DNA of 64,000 nucleotides, taken from contig NC_081406.1 in the NCBI RefSeq assembly GCF_030272615.1, positions 170,190,861 to 170,254,860 of the forward strand, given 5' to 3'. This stretch comes from Cryptomeria japonica (lineage: Eukaryota > Streptophyta > Pinopsida > Cupressales > Cupressaceae). Below are positions 11,310 through 22,141 of the stretch, piece after piece (position 1 is the stretch's first letter; each line of letters opens with the position of its first letter). Under the pieces are notes generated by a model. That model ran no database searches. It was not told the DNA's origin and worked only from the letters and a program-made list of their open reading frames with translations. A program made the translations under genes and the position numbers.

Positions 11310-11690
11310 CACTAGATTAGTGTTAGGAAACAATTTTCACACTTTAGCTCCCTTTCAAATAGAAGGATGTCCAAGTGATGAAATTGATGTGAAATTATTG
11401 ACCAACAAGAATGTAGGTTAATGTTGAATTCAAATATTTGGATACAAATAGGTGTTGTATATGGAGCTCTAGGATATGCTCGAAAAATTGTATACAAACC
11501 TAGAAGTGCTCCACCAAAACCACCAATATATGTAGTGGTTGAGTGTGATAATTTTATAGGAATATCATTTGAAGATCACCATCCAAATGAAATTCCAATT
11601 ATAACAATACAAAGGGATAAAACAAATTTACAGATTTTTGTACTGCCATAGGGACCCCCAAAAATTACCTCAAAAAATTTTGCAGTCACA
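11310..11690 (+). pseudogene. PIF1-like helicase C-terminal relic (Helitron-type)
   Basis: Plus-strand frames around 11380-11650 encode LLTNKNVG, then GVVYGALGYARKIVYKP, APPKPPIYVVVE and HHPNEIPI. This order (LTxNxxVGxxNGxxG, then a PP.xVxVxFD strand and a pIxP.. strand) is the C-terminal part of PIF1-family DNA helicases found in plant Helitrons. The conserved continuation (the helicase motif with HKSQG) is missing, and the frame stops at 11649. Only ~130 codons survive. It is either a Helitron fragment or a PIF1 gene fragment; the first is more likely in this setting. Confidence 0.6.
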
Positions 11691-11699
11691 AATTTTGAT

Positions 11700-12360
11700 G
11701 AATTGACAGACATTTTTAGGGTTTTTCGGGCTTTTTGAGTGCGACAGTGAACCTTCATTTTGCTTCAAAGTGCCAAGATTTTTTACTAACCCCTGGATTT
11801 TGTCTTTATTTTTGTACCATCATCCAAATTGACCCAAAATTTTAGTTTCTCATATTTTGATAAAATGATAATCAATCTTAGCGTTTTGGGATATTGCAAA
11901 TGCAATTGTAACCTTCATTTGAGTCCAATGTGCATAGAAAAATTACTCAAGGTTGGATCTCTCAAGCACGTGAACAAGAACTTAAAAAATTATACCATGT
12001 AGAAGTTGATGGTACAATCATAGAACACAAAAATTATCTACAAGCAAAAGCCCTGTCACCCAAAAGAGATCAAAGATAATATGTTCAATAAGAACTTGAT
12101 AATTTTGTATTATTGCACACAAGAATATGATCACAATGAATGAATGAATCCTTCTAAAAGGTTGAATGAAACTCTAAATGCAAAACACTAATACTAGATG
12201 AAATTAGCATACTCCAAGTGTCACAATCATAATGAATGAGACAACTTAAGCTATTATTAGCCTAATTAAATAAAATGAAAAGACACTTTTTTAGCTTAAG
12301 TGAAAAAATAATTGTAGGACCTAATTAATAAATAATTTGATTAAGTGTCCTAATTAGTCC
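11700..12360. other. Non-coding stretch, nothing recognised
   Basis: AT-rich. A short coherent plus-strand frame near 11910-12080 may be a further piece of the helicase-bearing element, but I cannot assign it. Confidence 0.35.
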
Positions 12361-12363
12361 AAC

Positions 12364-12933
12364 ATGTTGTTGGCAAGAATTAAGGTGTGAACAAGATATT
12401 CTTTGCTTCTCACATTTATTAGTCTTCTTGTTGGATGCATTCTAAGAAAGATTATGAGGATTTAAACAAAACTATTCACAAATATTTGTGGTCAAATTGA
12501 GAAGGTAAAGTTGGTTATAAATTTTCTTCTTGGTTGCACTATATTCAAGCAAAAGCTAAAGGTGGCATAGGCCTCTTGAACCCCATAGCAAAATGAAATG
12601 GTTTAATTGGTAAATGGATAGTTAGGGTTGTTTTAGGATAAGATCCACAAAAAAATTGGTTGATTAGGATGATGCACAAAATCAACTATAAAAAATTTGT
12701 CAATAATTTTTGGGACCAAGGGGAGTCAGTCATCCTAGTCCTACTCCAAAATGTTGTTGGCAAGATTTAAGTTGTGAACAAGATATTTCTTGCTTCTCAC
12801 ATTTATTACTCTTTTTGTTGAATGCATGCTAAGAAAGGTTATGAAGCTTTAAACAAAACTATTCACAAATATGTGGTCAAATTGGGAAGTTTAAGTTGGT
12901 TACAAATTTTCTTCTTGGTTGCACTATATTCAA
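12364..12933. repeat. Internal direct duplication within LINE-0
   Basis: 12364-12548 and 12751-12933 are near-identical (both run from ATGTTGTTGGCAAGA to GCACTATATTCAA). The first copy continues into the normal LINE sequence, whereas the second joins a later part of the LINE, so the duplication arose after insertion or by template jumping during it. Confidence 0.8.
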
Positions 12934-13453
12934 CCAATTTACAATGTAATTTTATTGAAGAGTAGCTATGGCTGTGTAAATGTCAAGTTTCTCTTGCTTT
13001 TGTCTAAGGAATATCTATTTAAACCTCCTTCATTTGTCACTTAATCCTAGGTTGGATTAGAAATGTAGATGTAGGTTCCATGAAAGGAAGTGGAGGAGAT
13101 TGAGTGGGAAAATATGGAAGTCTCAAGAAGTAGCCAATACTTAGATTTTAGTTTGGAAAGTCTTGCATTATAAATTATTGTTTGGGGGTAGTCTAAAATA
13201 TGTGGTCCAATCTATCAAATGCCTCTTTTGTTAGCATAATGAGAGTTTAACATATTTATTTTGGGATATTTGTATGGCAAAAAATATGGAATGTTATATT
13301 CAATCATTTCTCTATCATTTTTTATACAACTTTGAGCTAGAAAAAGGACATTTTGGGTATTGACATTCATAATAATATTGTGGCTAACTATGCTAGATAG
13401 TTTATTTTACTTAATATATGAAAAATTGGGTGTTTATCAATGTTATCAAACTA

Positions 13454-14759
13454 GGGTGAACCCACAATAGCGGGCTACACTTTTTTTGACAAAGAAATTG
13501 CACTCATTTGTCCAAAACATAATTTTTACCACTTTCGATTAAATGCCATGTTCGATTGGACCAAAATAACCTTTTGATCGAATGTGTTATTTTAAGTACG
13601 TTCGATCATATATAATATTATTATTAAAAGGGGTTCGATTGAACCCCTTTTTTAAAGGTTTTTTTTAAAGAACATGGTCACTTAAAAAACCAGGTTCGAA
13701 TTTCGATAGAACCCCCTTCGATAATTCTATCGAAACTCCTTCCTAGACATCTCCCCCGAAGCTCTTCCAATTTTTGTAGATTTTTGGCCTTCAAAACTCT
13801 AATTGAGGGCACAAATGGAACAATCTTGACAATCCCAAATGCATGATAGTAGTACTCAAAGAGAGCTTTCCAATGATTATGCTTTTAATATATATAGAGT
13901 TTATTATGATTTTTTTTAGATTAACTAAACATAGGTTTCTCACCAAACATCAACTCTTGTGTTCAATGATTATGGAAAAATAGTAAACACGTGAATTTTT
14001 TTTCTAAAAATATCTATGCAATAGGTATTGAAGTTCTCTTATGACCTACATACACAACAAGTTATGACCTACATACGCAACGATACATACGCAACAAGTT
14101 ATGACCTACCAAATGAACATATGTCAAATTTATAGTTAAATCGACTTCAAACTTATTAAAAAATAAAATATTGAAGATAATTTTATGAAACCAATTTCAA
14201 ACATTAGATTTGGATGTTACAAAACTAAATTTGAAAGAATCACATTCATATCTATTTTAGAAAAAAAAGTTATGCATACCAAATGAGTATCACTCTTTAA
14301 AAATGTTGTTGAATGGAAAAAATTAGTTTTCGAGGGAGATAGAAAAATGGAAACAAATTGATTCCAAAAACTTCCAAAAAAATATATTTAGAAGCTACCC
14401 ACAAAATGTCACAAATCAAACAAAAAACAGACCTAAAGGAGCAAATAAACAAGAAATCAAAGATATTCATAATAAATTGCAAGCTGACTTTGAAAATTGA
14501 GTGAATCAACCTTCTCTTGACATAAAATCTAGATTGAAAAAAGGGTTAATTCGAATAAAAAATTTTGGTTCTATTTTCCAAAACAAGAGCATTCGATTCA
14601 TTAGGAAGAAATTATGAAAGTTTTTCATTAGTTCACATCATCTACAAATTCCTTATAGTTTAGCAGCAATGGGTGTTTGAATGTGAAGTTTTTTCTCAAA
14701 ATGATTATTGCAATGTCAAAGTTGGCTAAAAAGTGTAACCCACTATTGTGGGATCACCC
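13454..14759. mobile_element. Non-autonomous DNA transposon with ~33-bp terminal inverted repeats
   Basis: The left end GGGTGAACCCACAATAGCGG and the reverse complement of the right end GGGTGATCCCACAATAGTGG match over ~33 bp with about four differences, and both continue into CTACACTTTTT / TTACACTTTTT. The 1306-bp interior is AT-rich, lacks transposase motifs and contains palindromes such as GGGGTTCGATTGAACCCC near 13640. It splits LINE-0. No clear target-site duplication was seen, so the superfamily is undecided. Confidence 0.7.
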
Positions 14760-15194
14760 ACAGTCAGTTCACCAGGAGGTAGAAATTTTAAGGTTATAAT
14801 TTGAAATCTTGTTTCAAGTTGTCTCTCTTTGTTTTTCAGTTATAGGGGTAATATTAAACTACAAGTTCTTCAACACCACAAAAATGAGATTACATGAGAT
14901 CACATGCTGTAGGCAGCTTCAAAGTTTGTTCAAGTTCAAATCATTGTTGTTACCCTCAACTATGCAATGTCTTTGTGGTTATTGGTTGTTATTATGGACT
15001 TTAGATTGGTTGTAATTGAGTTTTTATGTAATGATGATGTGGATATTGGTCCCTCTTTTTGCCTTTTGACTAGTTATTGAGCTGGTATGGTTCTTTGGTG
15101 TCTATTTATGCTATTTAGTTTGCTATTTTCTATCTTCATGAAAGTATTTTAACTCCTTTCAATGTAATTTTTGATTCAATACAAAAAAGAAATG

Positions 15195-15910
15195 TTGGAA
15201 ATTGTGGCTCTCCATTTTCCCCATAATAATTATATTGAGGATTTCCATCATATAAGCATTAAACATGTCAAGAAGGACCTAAATGTTCTATCTAGGGTGA
15301 CATATTTTGCAATAATTAGTAATGAAAATTTTAGGATTGGAAAATGAGTCCTCACTTATTGGTTATGGTTTAAGAGATATTGGCCTTATTTTACCAAAAA
15401 TAGACTTGATCGTTATTAGTGTAAGAGAAAATGTGGGAAGAGAATATAACAATCTAGCTCCAATTCTCGATTGTGGAGAATGATCAAAATGTCATGTGAG
15501 TGGAGTGGGAATGGATTATTAGTGTGGGAGTTGTAGAATGGTGTATTCTTTTGGTGTGATCATTGGATGCCATAGGGACAAAGTTGTAATGAAATAATGG
15601 TGATTGGTTATTGTGGGTGTGAAATAAATTGTGAATATGTCAACCACAAAAACCCAAATGAATGATAGTATTGTTACTCTCAAACTTTAGCAAAAACACA
15701 AATGATAGTATGACCATATGAAAGTTCGAAGATTATGATTAAGGAATGAAAATGAATGAAGGTTACATTGATAGATTTATGAGATAGAGATCAAGACGAA
15801 GACTTGAGCTAAACTCAACTGACAACATAAATTTGTCATTTTAAATCCATGAAAGGATAATAAAAAAAGGATTTTATTTAATTGATTGATAATTGTGAAA
15901 GAGAAGTTTC
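15195..15910. other. Stretch without recognised gene
   Basis: Contains frames with many stops that may be further LINE relics (Trp-rich plus-strand peptides near 15480-15560), but nothing assignable. Confidence 0.35.
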
Positions 15911-16059
15911 AATGGTAAGGAAGGCTGTGCAACCAGAGGGTGGTGATCTAGGCTTTCACCTCGAGCGCAAGGGTTTTCAACAAGGATGTGGAGGAGGTTG
16001 TACAACCTCCTCTACCAAGGTAAGTAGCCTCCCTCATGCCTATTGTGTTCTCTGCATTT

Positions 16060-16565
16060 AATTCTGTTGTGTGTTGGTTGTCTTCTCTATTTTTGCAAGG
16101 GACGACATGATTAATGTGCCTATATGGAATAAGCTCCTTGCAACGAGGGCATTAATTTGGCTCCTCGAGGCTTTAATAAAGAGGATGCCCTTGTTAATAG
16201 CATCAAATCTTTCAAAATTACCTTAATCAACACCCCATTTTCGGTGCCCAGTTCTGTGAAATTCGATTCTAATTTCATTTCCTTTTCTATAAGTAATGAT
16301 GACCTAGGAGGAGGAACAAGTAAGCATGTTTCCTTAGCCTATCTAGTCACACTATTTCTTCAAATTCTGATATGCTGAATGCTTTACATAATGAAAAATT
16401 ATGGTTAAAAAATGTAGTTGTATTCCTAGCGGCTGTGGATAGGCCTAAGTGCTCGACCAATAAAATTTTAGATGAATGATTTAAAAATGTTTAGATGAAA
16501 AGATTATGGTATCCTTTCACCTTCTGTAAGATGCTTCAAAAAGGGATTTTTAAATTTTTTTTAAT
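16060..16565 (+). pseudogene. LINE-1 ORF1 relic (DUF4283-type gag-like)
   Basis: The 16157-16378 frame and the continuation at 16380-16560 encode the N-terminal part of a plant LINE ORF1: LWLKNVVVFLAAVDRPKC and then FCKMLQKGIF, equivalent to the DUF4283 RNA-binding-like fold of plant LINE ORF1 proteins. The frame breaks at 16480 (stop in FKNV-stop-MKRLW). The remainder of ORF1, with its zinc knuckle, is absent where the LTR begins. Confidence 0.55.
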
Positions 16566-16570
16566 TAAGT

Positions 16571-17727
16571 TGTCAACAAGTTAAATGAATTTAAACACTT
16601 AAAACCTTTTACCGAAATACATGAACCAAATACCAAAATAACAGATATAGTAATTAAGCATAGACAAAAATCAAAGACCATTTATCAACCATCCACAACA
16701 CATAACACCAAGATTTGTACGTGGAAAAATCGGTAAAGGGAAAAACCATGGTGGGAATCCTATCCATAGTCAAATAACACTTCTGCAGTAAGTATGTGAC
16801 TACAAAGAGAGGGGCCTACACATGCAAGAAGGCCAACAACCTAGAGCACACTGCTCATCACAAAAGAAGCCTCACTGGCTACAAAATAAATCCAGACTAC
16901 AATCCAAAAAGATGAGTAAATTGCAAGAATAACATCTCCTATGTCTGAGTACAATTCCTGTTAAGCTCAATACCAGAGGTCTTAAACCTCTATCACAAAC
17001 CCAATTCGATCACCTATGATAGACCACAACCTCTGCATATGATTACAATGTTATTCGAATATAGATAATCCCACAACCCATGACCATGATCTACAAAGAG
17101 ATCTTATACCATATATATACCAACCTGAGACCTAAACAATTAGGTTGGCGACCTAAAAGATAATAAATTCATTACATAAACCTACAAACCAATGATAATC
17201 CAAGTCGGCCAAAGACTAAAACAACATAATCCAATCAATAAATCCAACTGGTAACGCATCGGGATCAACTACCAACACGTTACATAAACCAGACCATAAC
17301 TTAGATAGCACCGAACCCAAAAATAGGTCGCCATAAGCCAAATCCAACACCACCGATCAACAGGAACATGAACAAGATAATCAACATCCTGCAAACCATC
17401 TTGAAGCTGCACCAACACCACTCATCAAGTGCATCAAAAGATCTTCAACAAATCTCTGTTCGTAGAACCCTTACCGGTAACCAAAAAAGCTTACTAGAAT
17501 AAATAATAGCTTCCAAATCATCGTCCCGAACCAACAGATGGTGAAACGCATCAGGAACACATGAATGACCAATCCAAACCAATTCCACAAACTGAAGCAT
17601 ACCAGAGAAGAGTCTCTAGATCAATATCATAAACCAACCACTCTACTGAAAGCCAATAGATAACCGGTGTTGCCATCAATGACAAACATCAATGCAACAC
17701 ATAATCAATTCCTCCAAATTGCCAACA
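16571..17727 (-). mobile_element. Copia-type LTR within LINE-1
   Basis: On the minus strand the segment begins TGTTGGCAATTTGGAGG and ends in CA. It has a TATA box (TATATATATGG near 17115) and, about 400 bp later, the R-U5 landmark TTTTTCCACGTACAAATCTTGG (16712-16733), typical of plant Ty1/copia LTRs. Its length of 1157 bp is large but within range. The sequence to the right (AAGATGTAGAGGTA read on minus, 17728-17741) could be a polypurine tract, so this may be a 3' LTR with a little internal sequence rather than a solo LTR. The 5-bp flanks (TAAGT, TACCT) do not match. Confidence 0.65.
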
Positions 17728-17779
17728 TACCTCTACATCTTATCAAATCACCATCCAATCAAAGCTCAGATTGCATTTA

Positions 17780-19900
17780 ATGCAAATGTTGGACCTCCTA
17801 TTAGGAGAGAAGATAATTTTTTACTTAATACTAGTCTTCTTAAGGATTAGTATGTTAGGCGTGCTATCTATATGATTCAATAGATTAATAGGTGGGACGG
17901 CCATGGTAGTTCATCCATTGATAGATGGAATAAAAATGTGATTAGTTGGAGGAATCTGATGCAGACGGTGGGCAAGAAGAAAGCTAAGGTTGGTAGAAAA
18001 CTCGAAAGGGACTTGGTTGATAACCTTATGATGTTGGAAGCTCAAGCCCAAAGGGATCCCACTAATCAAGACCTGGTGCTCTTGCTATCTTAGATGAAGA
18101 ACTCTCTTAGGGGCATACAAAATCATAAGGTCTAGGGTATCAAGGTAAAGGCCATAATCAATTGGTTAGAACAAGGTGACAAGGGCTCCAAATTCTTCTT
18201 TAACCTCCTTATGCAGAAGGAATACAAAGAAAGGATTGACAAAGTGTGGGAAGAATAAAAAGAACTAGTGGAAAATAGTGACATTAAAGAAGCTTTCTTT
18301 CTCTACTACTACAAATTATTTTTATCTGAGGGGAACACTCTAGCCAGTCAATTTGCTAGGGAAAGATGCAGAGTACTTATCTTAAATAAAATTTCAAATA
18401 AGGAGGCTAGTTTACTCAAGAAGCCAATGTCAATTGGTGAGATTATCAAATCCATCAAGAATATCAATAATGACAAATCGTCAGGCCTAGATGGTCTACC
18501 TATTCAATTCTGTAAAGTTTCTAAAGATTGGATTGGGCTGGATTTGTTACAAGTGTTTGAGGAAGCCTTAGAAAGAGGATCCTTGGGAGCAAAAATAATT
18601 AATGGGGTAATTAAGCTTATCCCTAAGGAGGGTGACAAGTCTCTCATTAAAAATTAGAGACCTATTACTCTGCTAAACATCTCCAGTTAAATTTTAGCCA
18701 AAATCATTGCACTCAGACTAGTGGATATCCTGCCTAGTTATCTGAGCAACACTTAGACCAAATTTATCAAAGGTAGATATATTCTTGAAAATCTTATTAC
18801 TAGTTGAGAGGATATGAACTAGGCTAACTACACCAACTAGAAAGTGGCTATGTTTATCATTGATTTTGAGAAGGCTTACGATAGGATTGAATTGAGTTTT
18901 CTTCTCATGATGTTGGATACATTCAGTTTTCCTAGGGAGTTCTCTCAAATGGTTCATCTTACTCAATGATGTTATTGCTCAAGTGGAGGTCAATGGCTCC
19001 CAGACTATGACCCCCACCTTAGAAAGATCCATCAGGTAGGGGTACCTGTATGCGGGAAAAGTGGGCTTATAAAACTCAATATGTGAAAATAATGTTAGAT
19101 GTTTTATACGTCTACAGTACCCATTGACCCCTGTCCTCTTTGTTATTGTTGATGATGCCATATTTTACCTCCTAAGAGATTACACCATCTCCCCAAGAAT
19201 CAAAGGCATGACATTTCCTAATTAGGAGGACTTGATCAATATTCAATTTGTAGATGATAGAACCTTCTTTTAGAGCTCAAGGAGGACAATATGGACTCAT
19301 TGATGGTGAAACTAAATCTCTTTTGTGATGCCTCAAGAGCCAAGATCTCTGGTACTAAATCGATCTTGCTTGGGTGGGATGAAGCACCTCTTGGCTAATT
19401 CAGGAAATATAATTACCAATGGGGGGACCAACCAAGAAAGTGAGGTATTTGGGTATACCATTTGCAATCAACCCCTATTTAAAAGATATATGTATTAGGA
19501 TTTAAGGGAAGATTGATAATAAACTGGTCAAGTGGAATAAGCATTACCTGTCCATGGCTGGAAGGATACGGGTGTGCCAAAAAAACCTTTCCTCCCATAG
19601 TCTCTATACGCCTATGTGTGGATGTTTAGCACCTATCAAATTCATGATATTAAGAAGGTCATCGGAAACTTCCTTTGGTTTGATGGAAAGGGTAACAAAG
19701 TGCACTCCGTTAACTGGAATTGGTGTTGTTTAAGCAAGCAATTGGGCGGTTTGGGATTGAAGGATCTTTGGGTTTAGGGTGTTGCATTGGCATTCAAATG
19801 GATCCTTCATGCCATGGAAGGTAATGAACCATGAAAAGTTCTCATTAGGAATAATATTAGGCTTGTTGTTCCCAAACCGATCAAGACATGGAAGTTGCTC
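17780..19900 (+). pseudogene. LINE-1 ORF2 reverse-transcriptase relic
   Basis: Best preserved at 18268-18657: KSIKNINNDKSSGLDGLP is the RT finger motif (kSPGPDG type), followed by VIKLIPKEGD. Further on are IDFEKAYDRI (18860-18890, the RT motif A with its catalytic Asp), CPLTPVLFV (19130), and QFVDDRTFF at about 19245-19270, which is the catalytic FADD-type box with both Asp codons kept. Stop codons interrupt the frame repeatedly (for example 18656, 18757, 19222). It is inactive. Confidence 0.8.
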
Positions 19901-20399
19901 CCATTAGTGACCTACTAACTGGTTCTTTCCCTATTTCCTCAATTGGCTCTAATGTATTCAAAGTGATATGGTAGGCTTGAGAATGCATCAGAAGTCTTAT
20001 TTCCCATAATAGTATCCTCTGTAATGATAATTCCTTATGCAGGGAAAGATCTATCTGGTGGAACTTATTCCACAAGGGTAGGCTGCTTGCCTTGCTTCAA
20101 GGTTGTTTTGCTAAAAGATGGAATGCTAAAGGTATATGTTGTTTAAAAGATATTATTATTGATGGTCAAATAATCTCTTGGAATGATTTAGCCTTAAATT
20201 TCAATTGCCTCAATCTCACTCAGAGGACTTATAATGTGTTGTGGGAAGCCTATAACAATATTCACTGACCCAAATAATGTTCGATGATAGATTACAGGAT
20301 CTCTACCTTCACATGGATGGATGGTACCTTGTGAATGAACACCAAGGCTAAAGCAATTTATAATGCTCTTTGTTATAATAATGATCTGATTAATCACAT

Positions 20400-21000
20400 T
20401 AATTATGTCTGGAACTTAAATTATAGTAATAGCAATTGGCAAAAAGTTTTTAGTAGGCAATGGGGCAATGGTGACACTCCCAAGAAAAAAAGCGTTTAAA
20501 TGGTTATTTATTTTGCAAAGGTTACCTATTAGGAATATGAAGCAGTTTAATGATATTGTAGTATCTGTCGAGTCTTTGAATTTGTTAAACATATTTTCTT
20601 TGATTCCATTGTGGCCAAGTAAACTCAAAATCTCTTTGGTATTAAATTTTTTGAAAAAAATTCTTATTGTGATGTTATGTGTGGATTTATTATTAGTATC
20701 AAGAAAGATAGTAATTAATTTTGGTCTATTTTGATTTGTGAAGTACTTTGGACTATTTGGGCTCTTAGGAATGAAGAGAAATTTTAGGGAAAAGGCACAC
20801 TGCTTACTGAGTCTTTACGAAGACTCATTGTTTACAATGTTGATGTACAGGTTACAATCGTGATGAGGCTATTAGTGAAGAAGTTTGAGCTATTAATAGA
20901 AGATGGTACTACTAAGGTCTTTCTCTCTTAGCTCTCTCATGGTTACACTTGGTCAAAGTTCAAGGTGTAATGGTCTCCATTTGTTAACACTCTGGAAGCT
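20400..21000 (+). pseudogene. LINE-1 zf-RVT and C-terminal relic
   Basis: NWQKVFSRQWGNGDTPKKKAF and FKWLFILQRLPIRN (20430-20540) match the zf-RVT region (Pfam zf-RVT) that follows plant LINE reverse transcriptases. They are followed by ILICEVLWTIWALRNEEKF (20725-20785), the usual W-x-I-W-x-x-R-N signature. No RNase H domain follows, unlike LINE-2 and LINE-3. Confidence 0.65.
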
Positions 21001-21894
21001 TATGTGCATGAAATCAATGAAGGAAGACACATAGAAAGGGAGTACCAATCCCAACAGATAGTAGCAATAGGTGTTGGGAATTGGAACAAATCTATAATCT
21101 AGATGGAGGGCCCATTGGGATGGACTATGTGGATTGATTAATAAGTTGAATGATAATCTTATGAATCATAAGTTGATTTTTTGTATAATCTTGTATATCA
21201 TGGTAAATATTTGTATGAGATATATGTATATGTCAATGCATAGGCCCATTTTCAACATAGGGTTGTATAGGCTTCATAGGAGAGTTCTGGTCTATTAACT
21301 ATTACAGTGATATTATTACTTTCATCTCATGATACAATCTTTTTGTATGATGTTTTCTTTCTATATTTAATACAAAAAAGAAGAAGTTTCTAATTTGAAG
21401 AATACTAACTTAAGAAGAAGATCATGTTTCTAAAATGAAGACTTAAGAGATAGAAATATAAATTATGATTGGATAAATTAGCTCTTAATTAAATTAAATA
21501 ATAAAATATTATTCAATAAAATAGATAAATAGAAATATATTTAATTAAAAAATTATAATTATAAAAGAAAATGACAAATTAATAGATTAATTAAACAATT
21601 AAGAATTATTTAATTAATTTATGAGAAATGGAGGAAAATTTTGACTTCAAATAATTAAATAATTAAAAGTTATTTAAGTATTAAGGATGAAGAGGAATGA
21701 TGTTAGCTTAATTATAGAATTAAATTATTTAATTAATAGTAGAAGAATGATTGCCCAACTTTTGTTATTTGCATAGGGAGTTGTACAAGTTCATCTCAAT
21801 ATTATTTTTTATATTAAAATATATATAAAAATATGATTTTCTAATGTTTGTATTAATCACTAACAAAAATTGTAAATTGAGTTAACATGAAATA

Positions 21895-21912
21895 TATCAC
21901 AAATCATAATTT
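21895..21912. repeat. Target-site duplication, left copy (LINE-3)
   Basis: TATCACAAATCATAATTT, identical over 18 bp to 43691-43708, and directly adjacent to the T-run that marks the LINE-3 poly(A) end. Confidence 0.7.
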
Positions 21913-22127
21913 ATTTTTTTGATTAGTAAAGGGCCATAGCCAAATATATTTAATAATAATATAAACACAAGATACATAAAGAGTTTACTAGTCTGTAAAT
22001 CAAACCCCAGACTAAATAAGATTACAAAATTGCCCAAACATTATGAAGGACAAAACCAGAATTGCCAGAAAGTAGAGTTTGGAATTGGAGAAGACTAAAA
22101 ATTTCTTGACTAAACCAGAAATAATGA

Positions 22128-22141
22128 AGATAATTAAGCTT
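22128..22141. repeat. Target-site duplication, left copy (GO-1)
   Basis: AGATAATTAAGCTT, a perfect match to 24004-24017, immediately left of the poly(A)-derived T-run of GO-1. Confidence 0.9.

Larger units (their letters stand above)
12364..15192 (+). mobile_element. LINE 3' part (LINE-0), interrupted
   Basis: Plus-strand frames encode the C-terminal end of a LINE reverse transcriptase (KGGIGLLNPIA near 12560, then IGKWIVRVV) and the zf-RVT region (ILVWKVLHYKL at ~13150, CLFC...ESLTYLFW at ~13220-13265). The element is split by the terminal-inverted-repeat transposon at 13454-14759. A 3' UTR follows at 14760-15190, ending in an A-rich tail (AATACAAAAAAG at 15179-15190). The 5' end is truncated before the RT core. 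Many stops indicate age. Confidence 0.6.
15911..21381 (+). mobile_element. LINE-1 element, decayed, plus strand
   Basis: A non-LTR retrotransposon with 5' leader (15911-16060), ORF1 relic (16060-16560), ORF2 RT region (17780-19900), zf-RVT and tail region (20400-21000), 3' UTR and an A-rich end at 21371-21381. The 9-bp repeat AGAAGTTTC flanks it (15902-15910 and 21382-21390). Endonuclease and part of ORF1 are missing around the LTR insertion at 16571-17727. Stops are frequent, so the copy is dead. Confidence 0.75.
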
